Origin: ZC4RG25 sp041687075
GTDB taxonomy: Bacteria; Pseudomonadota; Alphaproteobacteria; Rhizobiales; Hyphomicrobiaceae
Assembly (NCBI GenBank): GCA_041687075.1
Contig: JAWLCO010000177.1
Coordinates: 1-6,254, forward strand
Length of the DNA stretch: 6,254 nt
Direction of reading: 5' to 3'
How positions within the stretch are numbered: position 1 is the stretch's first letter; each line of letters opens with the position of its first letter. Positions 1-5,073 of the stretch are shown in pieces. Position numbers and translations under genes: made by a program. The notes beneath the pieces are model-generated. The model had not been told where the DNA came from. It did not search any database and worked only from the letters and a program-made list of their open reading frames with translations.

Positions 1-53
1 AGACGATTCTGCAACCAGCACCGACGCTGGCGACACAATGGGTCTCCCGGAGG

Positions 54-152
54 TCACAGGGGGCTGGTTTCAATGCGATAGACGCGTCCGCGATGCTCGG
101 CCTTCTCGGAGGTAATCGTAAGCCCGAGTTTCTTCTTGAGCGCACGCGCCGC
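54..152 (-). pseudogene. 3' end of a DUF3489-family gene
   Basis: Read on the minus strand, about 30 codons ending in TGA at 56-54 give ALKKKLGLTITSEK followed by RGRVYRIE. This is the characteristic C-terminal end of DUF3489 domain proteins, small alphaproteobacterial proteins whose domain resembles a winged helix and whose function is unknown. Upstream of about 150 (to the right in window coordinates) the minus frame stays open, but it reads only the antisense of the terminase small subunit gene. The N-terminal part of the family is therefore missing. I interpret this as a 3' remnant fused to phage DNA by recombination. The family assignment is from remembered motifs; the truncation is seen directly. 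Confidence 0.7.
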
Positions 153-617
153 GCCGAGACGACCGACCCGTCGAAATCCCGCGCCGCGCCCAAAGCGTCC
201 GCGACCGGCAAGCCCAAGCTGAAGCCGGTGCCCGAGGCCGCCGTCTCTGCGGTCGGGGACACGCTCAAGGAGCAGGGAATGGCCGCGCCGGCCGTCGGCG
301 GCGGCACGACCTTCCTGCAGGCCAAGACCGCGAACGAGGTGCTCAAGGCGCAGGAACGCCGCATCCGGCTGCAGAAGCTCAAGGGCGACCTGGTCGACAA
401 GGCGCGCGCGGAAACGCTGATCTTTCGGCTGGCGCGTGAGGAACGCGATGCCTGGGTGATCTGGCCCGCGCGGGTGGCAGCCCTCATGGCCTCGGAACTG
501 GCAGCCACCCTCGGCGAGGGAATCACGGTGGAGGCGGCGGTGATGCAGAAGGTTCTGGAAGCCCATGTCCGCGCCCAGCTCGACAGCCTCCCCGAGATCC
601 GCAGCGGCCTTGGATGA
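93..617 (+). pseudogene. Phage terminase small subunit (Nu1-like), N-terminally truncated
   Basis: The ORF encodes 174 residues, and homology to phage DNA-packaging small subunits appears to begin only near residue 20 (about base 150). From there come a Pro/Lys/Ala-rich linker (~24-70), then TFLQAKTANEVLKAQERR with a charged helical or coiled-coil segment (73-107), then FRLAREERDAWVIWPARVAALMA (111-132 region) and a C-terminal helix VLEAHVRAQLDSL. This is typical of the Rhodobacterales proteins often labelled 'elements of external origin'. In lambda-type phages the small subunit binds cos or pac DNA and recruits the large subunit. The N-terminal helix-turn-helix DNA-binding domain is absent. 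Residues 1-19 are antisense to the DUF3489 remnant, and the ATG at 93 has no ribosome binding site. It overlaps the next gene by 53 bases, as in intact phages. Expression and function are unlikely. Confidence 0.7.
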
Positions 618-1647
618 GGATGTCGCGGGGTTCGATGGTGCCAACGACCTGCTGCGCGCCTGGGCGCGGATCGCGCGTGCGTGGGAGGCGGCACAGGGCA
701 ATGACGAGGCGATGCGCGCGTTCCGCAACACGATCCTCGGCGAGACGTGGTTCGAAACGGGCGAGGCGCCGGACTGGCAGCGGCTGGCGGAGCGGCGCGA
801 AGAGTGGAAAGCGGGTACTATTCCGGCTGGCGGGCTGTTCCTGACAGCGGGTGCCGATGTGCAGAAGGACCGGATCGAGATCGATGTCTGGGCCTGGGGC
901 CGCGGTCTGGAAAGCTGGCTGGTCGATCACGTCGTCATCGACGGCGGTCCCGGCGATTCGGCCTGCTGGCAGAAGCTGACGGACCTGCTGGTCCGGACAT
1001 GGACGCATGCCTCCGGTCAGCACCTGACCATCGCCAAACTGGCGATCGACACGGGCTACGAGACCAGCGCCGTCTATGGCTGGGCGCGGCAGGTCGGATT
1101 CGCGCAGGTGGCACCCGTGAAGGGGCTCGAGGGGTTCAACCGCGCCAGCCCGGTGACAGGCCCGACCTATGTCGACGCCACCATCGGCGGAAAGCGCCTG
1201 CGCCGCGGCGCGCGGCTGTGGTCCGTGGCGACCTCGACCTTCAAGGCCGAGACCTACCGCTTTTTGCGCCAGGAAAGACCCACATCGGAGGACATCACGG
1301 CCGGGGCCGCGTTCCCGGCGGGAACGGTGCATCTGCCGACATGGGCCGACGGCGAATGGCTCAAGCAGCTGACCGCCGAGCAGCTCGTCACCGTGAAGGG
1401 CAAGCGCGGCTTCTCGAAGCTCGAATGGCAGAAGCTGCGCGAGCGCAACGAGGCGCTGGACTGCCGCGTCTATGCGCGGGCGGCCGCCTGGATTGCCGGC
1501 GCAGATCGCTGGTCGGAGGCCCGCTGGCAGGATCTGGAGCGGTCGCTGGCCGTGGAACCGGATGGATCGGATGGTGATGCGGCCGCAAAACCTACGCCAC
1601 GTCCGTCAGCGCGGCGGCGGACGATGCGGTCGAGTTACATGGGGTGA
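565..1647 (+). CDS. Terminase large subunit (GpA family) lacking the ATPase domain
   Basis: The 360 residues correspond to the C-terminal half of GpA-type large terminases, which are normally about 600-670 residues. The packaging ATPase and the cos/pac-cutting nuclease are parts of one protein. The nuclease part is complete: FLTAGADVQKDRIEIDVWAWG contains the first acidic residue (D98), IDTGY lies at 161-165, APVKG at 183-187, FKAE near 226-229, and RNEALDCRVYA at 294-304 with D299. The same blocks occur in lambda gpA. The C-terminus RSSYMG is a normal family end. No Walker A or B motif is present. Residues 1-~33 (ALDEDVAGFDGANDLL) resemble the usual leader of full-length homologues, and from about 35 (RIARAWEAAQGNDEAM) the sequence is already the segment just before the nuclease. 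This fits an in-frame internal deletion of roughly 250-300 codons near base 660. The start at 565 overlaps the small subunit gene and follows GGAAG at 557-561. It could still make a nuclease-domain protein but not a packaging motor. Confidence 0.82.
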   Translation: MSAPSSTASPRSAAALDEDVAGFDGANDLLRAWARIARAWEAAQGNDEAMRAFRNTILGETWFETGEAPDWQRLAERREEWKAGTIPAGGLFLTAGADVQKDRIEIDVWAWGRGLESWLVDHVVIDGGPGDSACWQKLTDLLVRTWTHASGQHLTIAKLAIDTGYETSAVYGWARQVGFAQVAPVKGLEGFNRASPVTGPTYVDATIGGKRLRRGARLWSVATSTFKAETYRFLRQERPTSEDITAGAAFPAGTVHLPTWADGEWLKQLTAEQLVTVKGKRGFSKLEWQKLRERNEALDCRVYARAAAWIAGADRWSEARWQDLERSLAVEPDGSDGDAAAKPTPRPSARRRTMRSSYMG

Positions 1648-2585
1648 CCCGCCCCGATCAGTGCAGGCAGCACTTCTTGAACTTCTTGCCGCTGCCGCAA
1701 GGACAAGGGTCATTGCGTCCAACCTGGGGCGTCTCATGCATGAATGTATCGGCCGAGGGAGGTGTACTGAGAACGTTTCTGGCCTTGTACCTTTTCAACT
1801 CGGCAAAGAACGCATCTGAAAAGCCGTGCCATCTCGACAATTCGTCAATGGCGTCCGTGATGAGATGTGTCTGGTAGCGGCGATTTGCCGGGGCACCATC
1901 CGCATCACGTGTGGCCTGAAGGTCCTCCAGGAACTCGCCGAAATCGCAGTAATCGTCCGGAATCAGGCCCATTTCAAACGCCGTGCGCACCTCCTCGGTC
2001 ATGTCTTCGAGCCCGAGATTGGCAATGCCGTCCATCCAGCCGATCAGCACTTCCTCGGCGGGGACATCGGGACGGCGTCTGCGGAAAGTCCGGAAATAGC
2101 TTTCGATCGTTGCGCGGTGATCGGGATGCAGTTGCGCGATCTTCACGAGCGCGTTCATCAGTGCGCAACGGGCGAATTCGTAGGCCTCGGGGTCCTCTAT
2201 GGCCTCGAACAAGGGCTGGAGATCGCCATCGAATGTCCCGGCTACCACGAGAAAGCTCGTCTCCGTGACTGTGTCGCCGAGCAGATAATTGAGGGATTCG
2301 TCCGACTGACGCAGCAATTTGAGCATGGGACGATAGGCGCTCGGCTCGCGAAATTCGCCGAGCAAGCGAAACACCGGTATGAGCGCCGTCACATCGTCGT
2401 CCTGCATGTCGGGGATATCCTGAACCGCAAGGCGGGTGACCAGATCGACGAAGATCGGGACCATGGTTTCGCGGTCTTCGCGAGCCGCGGCCATGGCCGC
2501 CCTGGGGAACATGTCGTCGCGCGCAAGGTCATGCATGATCTCTGACGGGGTCATCGAGTCGCTCCTGATTGTCGGTTGTCACCCC
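1641..2585. repeat. 8-bp inverted repeat bracketing the SEC-C insertion
   Basis: GGGGTGAC at 1641-1648 and its exact reverse complement GTCACCCC at 2578-2585 lie just outside the two ends of the minus-strand SEC-C gene. The left copy covers the last codon and stop of the terminase gene. Flanks are loosely similar when compared in inverted orientation (GTT.CAT before the left copy). No transposase and no target-site duplication are visible. An 8-base match can arise by chance, so a role as ends of the inserted segment is only a suggestion. Confidence 0.3.
1658..2554 (-). CDS. DUF1186 / SEC-C motif protein
   Basis: This complete 298-residue protein is on the strand opposite the phage genes. 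The body (~1-250) is all-helical and resembles DUF1186: MTPSEIMHDLARDDMFPRAA at the start, then paired helices including LIPVFRLLGEF and YEFARCALMNALVKIA, and later LIGWMDGIANLGLEDM and IPDDYCDFGEFLEDL. Residues 278-296 form a SEC-C motif, GRNDPCPCGSGKKFKKCC, with the metal ligands C284, C286, C295 and C296. In SecA this motif binds zinc and contacts SecB and ribosomes. In DUF1186 proteins the role is unknown, though a protein-quality or translation-linked function is often supposed. The start is supported by AGGAG on the minus strand (2562-2566), seven bases from the ATG. The gene lies between TerL and gpW, which are normally adjacent, so it looks like a cargo (moron) insertion. It appears intact. 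Confidence 0.88.
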   Translation of the reverse strand: MTPSEIMHDLARDDMFPRAAMAAAREDRETMVPIFVDLVTRLAVQDIPDMQDDDVTALIPVFRLLGEFREPSAYRPMLKLLRQSDESLNYLLGDTVTETSFLVVAGTFDGDLQPLFEAIEDPEAYEFARCALMNALVKIAQLHPDHRATIESYFRTFRRRRPDVPAEEVLIGWMDGIANLGLEDMTEEVRTAFEMGLIPDDYCDFGEFLEDLQATRDADGAPANRRYQTHLITDAIDELSRWHGFSDAFFAELKRYKARNVLSTPPSADTFMHETPQVGRNDPCPCGSGKKFKKCCLH

Positions 2586-2619
2586 GAATGAACCGTTTTG
2601 TGGAAACAGGTCAATCCAA

Positions 2620-2835
2620 ATGGTGACACTCACCGACCTTCGCGCCCGCCGCGACGCGCTCTCGGCGCAGCGCGCCTCCGGCGTGGCCCGCGTCAGCTAT
2701 GACGGCAAGACCGTGGATTACCGCAGCGTGGCCGAGATCGACCGGGCGATCGAGTCGCTGGACCGCGAGATCGCGGCTCTCGAGGGACGGCGCATCGTGC
2801 GCCATGTGCGCGTGACAACCGCGAAGGGGCTGTGA
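2620..2835 (+). CDS. gpW-like head-tail joining protein
   Basis: The 71 residues MVTLTDLRARRDAL...SGVARVSYDGKTVDYRSVAEIDRAIESLDREIAALEGRR match the size and layout of the gpW family: lambda gpW is 68 residues, with two helices around a beta hairpin. gpW is added to filled heads and connects the portal to the tail attachment site. Helix 1 is ~4-18, the hairpin ~21-35 (ARVSYDGKTVDY), helix 2 ~36-55, and a basic tail RRIVRHVRVTT follows. I prefer ATG 2620 to the in-frame start at 2569. It gives the normal N-terminus TLTDLRARRDAL and has AGG at 2608-2610, while the extra 17 residues look unrelated. The gene ends three bases before the portal start. It seems intact, but its partners are broken. 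Confidence 0.82.
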   Translation: MVTLTDLRARRDALSAQRASGVARVSYDGKTVDYRSVAEIDRAIESLDREIAALEGRRIVRHVRVTTAKGL

Positions 2836-2838
2836 TCC

Positions 2839-3348
2839 ATGGGGCTGTTCGATCGGTTTCGCCGGCCCGCAAGGGGTGGTCCTGCTGCCGTGCGCGCGCG
2901 CCTCGAAGGCGCGATGTCCAAACGCCGGCTGCGGGGCTGGAACCCGCCGCTGGAAAACATCAACACGCTGGTGGCCTCGGGTGGGCCGAAGCTGCTCGCC
3001 CGCGCCCGCGAACTGGTGGTTACCAACGGCTATGCGGCGAATGCCTGCGAGGCTTTTGCCGCGAACGTGGTGGGCGATGGGATCAAGCCCTCGTCGCTGA
3101 TCGACGATGCCGACCTGCGCGATCAGGTCCAACGGCTGTGGCTCGCCTGGACCGACGAGGCCGATGCCGACGGGCTGACCGACTTCTACGGGCTGCAGGC
3201 CATGGTGGCGCGCGAGATGTTTGTCGCCGGGGAGTGTTTCGTGCGGATGCGTCCGCGCCGGGCCGAGGACGGGCTGCTGGTCCCGTTGCAAATGCAGCTG
3301 CTGCAATCGGAAATGCTGCCCTTCGAGAAGACGGGGACAGGCCAGTAA
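2839..3348 (+). pseudogene. Phage portal protein (lambda gpB family), C-terminally truncated
   Basis: The 169-residue ORF begins like lambda-family portals: MGLFDRFRR, then RLRGWNPPLENINTL (31-44), LLARARELVVTNGYAANACEAFAANVVGDGI (52-82), YGLQAMVAREMFVAGECFVRM (117-137) and PLQMQLLQSEMLPFEK (149-164). Intact portals are about 480-550 residues and form the dodecameric head vertex through which DNA passes. Here the sequence stops at the Q(L)LQSEMLP block. After about base 3338 it no longer resembles a portal and ends at TAA 3346. The clip, crown and remaining stem regions are missing. The start has AAGGGG at 2824-2829 inside the gpW gene and is closely coupled to it. The truncated product should not assemble into a portal. 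Confidence 0.85.
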
Positions 3349-3752
3349 CCGTTGAGCGCGACACCTTGAGGTTTGCAACGTCTGCGCATGCCGATCCGGT
3401 AGGACTCTATTGCGTAGACGACGGAAACAGCTTCCTGATCGTGCGGCCTGCGGGCGGCGATGCCTTCGAGGTCCGGATCAAAAGCTGGCAAGGCATGTTC
3501 CATTGCGGCATCGAAGGCACGGCCAATGCGACGACGGATGGCTGGCTTCTGGAGAACCAGGGCTGCAAGCTTCAATTGCGGGAGGAGGATGGCGTCATCG
3601 CGCTCGCCGCATCGCCTCGTGAAGCCTGCGCGCCTTTCTGCGGTGCGCGCGCCAATCTGAACGGTCTGACCTTTCCGCCTTCAAGTCGGGTGACGGCAAA
3701 CCCCGATCCTTCACTTTTTGAGCATGATCTCGGGGAACTGAACCCGTGTTGA
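3345..3752 (+). pseudogene. 5'-truncated gene for a Cys-rich exported protein
   Basis: This reading frame has no credible start of its own. It opens within the portal remnant in another frame, and the protein-like part begins around 3378 with TSAHADPVGLYCVDDGNSFL. AHA-D resembles the end of a signal peptide whose hydrophobic core has been lost at the junction with the portal gene. The mature part, ending at TGA 3750, has six cysteines (YC, FHC, QGC, EAC, PFC, NPC) and blocks such as VRPAGGDAFEVRI, DGWLLENQGCKLQLREEDGVI and GLTFPPSSR. That is consistent with a periplasmic or secreted beta-rich protein. I do not recognise a named family. An unusual start at TTG 3366 is possible but would give no membrane-spanning leader, so I call it a remnant. 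Confidence 0.55.
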
Positions 3753-3773
3753 GGCGGCTTGGGTAAGGGCAAG

Positions 3774-3840
3774 CGCGATCTTCAGTGGCCCCCTCGGGCA
3801 TGACATCCTGTACAAGTACGAGGGCGCGGCACCCGTTTGA
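3774..3840 (+). pseudogene. Frameshifted C-terminal fragment resembling the 63-codon gene at 5074-5265
   Basis: From 3781 the frame reads FSGPLGHDILYKYEGAAPV and stops at TGA 3838. The gene at 5074-5265 reads RDCGPTGHDVLYQCEGEV near its end. The nucleotides also align, with GCGCGAT/C, then GGCC...GGCATGAC.TCCTGTAC and GAGGGCG in both. Four extra bases between GCGCGAT and GGCC shift the frame in this copy, and upstream of about 3774 similarity disappears. It is therefore a 3' scrap of a second, diverged copy and encodes nothing by itself. Confidence 0.5.
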
Positions 3841-3861
3841 TGCCGCCGCCTGCGGCTGGCA
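3841..3861 (+). terminator. GC-rich hairpin just after the remnant's stop codon
   Basis: TGCCGCCGC and GCGGCTGGCA can pair as a stem of nine base pairs with one bulged T and a very short loop. It starts at the base after the TGA of the 3774-3840 fragment. A moderately T-rich stretch follows (GTTTCACTTTCGTTCTT) but no clean T-run. It may be the old terminator of the lost gene and could insulate the DUF3892 gene. Confidence 0.3.
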
Positions 3862-3885
3862 CGCGCCGGTGTTTCACTTTCGTTC

Positions 3886-3929
3886 TTGGCCGAAATCTGC
3901 TATGTCGTATGCAGTGCCGAGTCGGGCAC
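3886..3929 (+). promoter_or_regulatory. Possible promoter and dyad upstream of the DUF3892 gene
   Basis: TTGGCC at 3886-3891 and TATGCA at 3908-3913 are separated by 16 bases and could serve as weak -35 and -10 boxes. Immediately downstream, GTGCC (3914-3918) and GGCAC (3925-3929) form an inverted repeat with a six-base centre, located where an operator or a 5'-leader hairpin would sit. TATATAG just before the Shine-Dalgarno sequence is an alternative AT-rich element. Assignment is by eye only. Confidence 0.25.
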
Positions 3930-3952
3930 GCTATATAGTAGGAGGCCAGCAG

Positions 3953-4213
3953 ATGGCAGATCGCAGAGTAACGGCAACGGGCAAGGACAGTGACGGCGAT
4001 ATCACAAGGCTATGCAATAGCGGCGAGTTCTGGTCGCCCCGCAGCAAGGCGGATTCCGTCCGCGATATCGAGAACAAGACCCACAGCTATTATGTGGACC
4101 GTGCAGGCCACCGTACCGACGTGCATGTCGTGACCGTGGGCGGCAAGAAGCATCTGCGCACGAACGCAGATAAAAGCTCGCAGAACAATCTGGACAATCT
4201 GCCCGACTGTTAG
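3953..4213 (+). CDS. DUF3892 domain protein
   Basis: The 86-residue protein fits the small DUF3892 family along its whole length. It begins MADRRVTATGKDSDGDITRL, has a central W (27) followed by a helix SKADSVRDIENKTHSYYV (31-48), then TDVHVVTVGG and HLRTNADKSSQNNLDNLPDC. The LRT.AD...DNL..LP.C ending is the family hallmark. The function is not known. Members are small soluble proteins scattered in bacteria and often found in accessory regions. I choose ATG 3953 because TAGGAGG at 3939-3945 lies seven bases upstream and the family N-terminus matches; the longer frame from GTG 3785 runs through unrelated sequence. The SGR-repeat gene follows after 38 bases on the same strand, so the two may be co-transcribed. 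It looks intact. Confidence 0.82.
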   Translation: MADRRVTATGKDSDGDITRLCNSGEFWSPRSKADSVRDIENKTHSYYVDRAGHRTDVHVVTVGGKKHLRTNADKSSQNNLDNLPDC

Positions 4214-4251
4214 GAACAGGCGGCACGTCCCTGAACGAAAGAAACCGGATC

Positions 4252-4464
4252 ATGGCGAAGAAATCAGGCAGCGGCGGTCATTTCCGCAGCGCGATCAGCG
4301 GGCGCTACGTCACCAAGGCGCATGGCAAGCGCAGCCCCGATACGACGGTGTTCGAGAAAATCGGCGGCGGCGCAACCGGATCGGCACGGAGCGCGAAATC
4401 GGGCCGTTTCGTGAAAGACAGTACGGCCAAGCGAAACCCGCGCACGACCCTGAAGGAATCCTGA
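4252..4464 (+). CDS. Small basic protein with two SGR(F/Y)V...TT repeats
   Basis: This 70-residue, Lys/Arg/Ser-rich protein consists of two 22-residue copies of one unit: residues 12-33 (RSAISGRYVTKAHGKRSPDTTV) and 46-67 (RSAKSGRFVKDSTAKRNPRTTL), split by a Gly-rich spacer. The conserved positions are RSA.SGR.V.....KR.P.TT. Similar short proteins with one or more such units occur widely in bacteria and phages as hypothetical proteins, and I know of no established function. The high charge and lack of hydrophobic core suggest a disordered nucleic-acid- or protein-binding peptide, which is an inference. The ribosome binding site is poor: only GAAAGAAA, 12-20 bases upstream. That fits translation after the DUF3892 gene on the same transcript. 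It ends two bases before the stop of the convergent recombinase remnant. Confidence 0.75.
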   Translation: MAKKSGSGGHFRSAISGRYVTKAHGKRSPDTTVFEKIGGGATGSARSAKSGRFVKDSTAKRNPRTTLKES

Positions 4465-4475
4465 CGTTATTCCTT
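4453..4475. terminator. Hairpin shared by two convergent stop codons
   Basis: AAGGAAT (4453-4459) and ATTCCTT (4469-4475) form a perfect seven-pair stem around a nine-base loop that holds the TGA and TTA (minus-strand TAA) stop codons of the two convergent genes. The symmetry partly arises because both genes end in Lys-Glu (AAG GAA). No T-run follows on either strand, so it would be a weak bidirectional terminator. Confidence 0.3.
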
Positions 4476-4961
4476 AATCGTCCGGCGTATGGTGCTTTCA
4501 TGCACGCCGAGCAGCGCGCCGACCGCGCGCTTGCTGTATTCGCCGGAGGCCAGCAGCGCCCGCGCGCGCTCCCGCCGTTCCGGCGTCATTTTCAATGGAC
4601 GCCCGAGCCGCGTGCCGCGTCGCCGCGCGGCGGACATACCGGCCCTTGTGCGTTCGATAATCAGCGAACGCTCGAATTCCGACAGCGCGGCCATCATGTG
4701 AAAGACCAGCCGTCCGCCTGCGGTCGTCGTGTCGATGCTTTCCGTCAGCGATGAAAAACCCACGCCGCGCTTGCCCAGATCATCGAGCAGCCCGACCAGA
4801 TGCCCGAGCGAGCGCCCGAGCCGGTCGAGTTTCCAGACCACAAGGCTATCGCCCGCCGTCATGGCCGCAAGCGCATCCGACAGGCCGGGACGTACCGCCG
4901 CGCTGCCGGATATGCCGTGATCCTCGAAAATGCGCGCGCAGCCCGCGCCTTCGATCGCAGC
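4467..4961 (-). pseudogene. Serine recombinase (resolvase/invertase), 5'-truncated
   Basis: On the minus strand the sequence reads AIEGAGCARIFEDHGISG, then VRPGLSDALAAMTAGDSLVVWKLDRLGRS, DTTTAGGRLVFHMMAALSEFERSLIIERT and GRPLKMT. It ends with a helix-turn-helix, EYSKRAVGALLGVHESTIRRTI. This is a Tn3/Hin-type resolvase or invertase (normally ~185-200 residues) from about residue 20 of the family to its end. It keeps the DRLGRS and ERS..IERT motifs and the DNA-binding tail. The first ~20 residues with the catalytic serine (Y.RVS) are missing. The open frame does continue to an ATG at 5024, but those extra residues (RRPRRRHRSQAASRGD) are antisense to the ArdC-like fragment. Without the serine, strand exchange should be impossible. 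It may still bind its site. Confidence 0.85.
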
Positions 4962-5026
4962 GCGCCACCGATTATCTCCACGGCTTGCAGCCTGTGATCG
5001 ATGACGCCGACGAGGCCGCCGCATAG
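4955..5026 (+). pseudogene. C-terminal end of an ArdC-like antirestriction gene
   Basis: The last 23 codons before TAG 5024 read SQRATDYLHGLQPVIDDADEAAA. The H.QRA.DYLHGLQP pattern is what I remember as the C-terminal helix of ArdC/DUF1738 proteins, plasmid-borne single-strand-DNA-binding antirestriction proteins with a zincin-like domain of about 300 residues. Upstream of ~4955 the plus frame runs antisense through the recombinase and has no ArdC-like sequence, so only the tail remains. The short length limits certainty. The assignment rests on motif memory, plus the observation that the recombinase homology ends at the same point. Confidence 0.55.
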
Positions 5027-5073
5027 GCGACCTCTTGGCTCGGATTTAAACAACTCAGCGAAAGGAAAAGACC

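Noticed and set aside
15..30. Small hairpin CCAGC/GCTGG near the left edge
   Set aside because: A five-pair stem without a T-run is too weak to call a terminator for the DUF3489 gene.
523..1332. Long minus-strand ORF of 269 codons
   Set aside because: It is antisense to the terminase nuclease domain. The translation is Arg/Pro/Gly-rich without motifs, typical of a shadow ORF in high-GC DNA.
1826..2545. Plus-strand ORF of 239 codons
   Set aside because: It runs antisense to the intact SEC-C gene and has no recognisable domain. The SEC-C motif and ribosome binding site support the other strand.
2586..2614. Minus-strand promoter for the SEC-C gene (TTGACC at 2614-2609)
   Set aside because: The -35-like box is good, but the sequence 17 bases away (TCATTC) matches a -10 box poorly.
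2569..2619. Longer N-terminus for the gpW-like gene
   Set aside because: The additional residues do not fit the family, and ATG 2620 gives the expected length of about 70 residues with a ribosome binding site.
2611..3378. Minus-strand ORF of 255 codons
   Set aside because: Antisense to gpW and portal, with His/Gln/Arg-rich low-complexity translation.
2832..3752. A single 306-codon plus-strand protein
   Set aside because: Its first ~170 codons are an out-of-frame shadow of the portal. Only the last part is protein-like, so I kept that part as a truncated gene.
3785..3952. GTG start 168 bases upstream for the DUF3892 protein
   Set aside because: It crosses the frameshifted fragment and a hairpin. 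TAGGAGG at 3939-3945 and the family N-terminus support ATG 3953.
4962..5024. N-terminus of the recombinase from ATG 5024
   Set aside because: These 20 Arg-rich residues are antisense to the ArdC-like tail and lack the Y.RVS catalytic segment.
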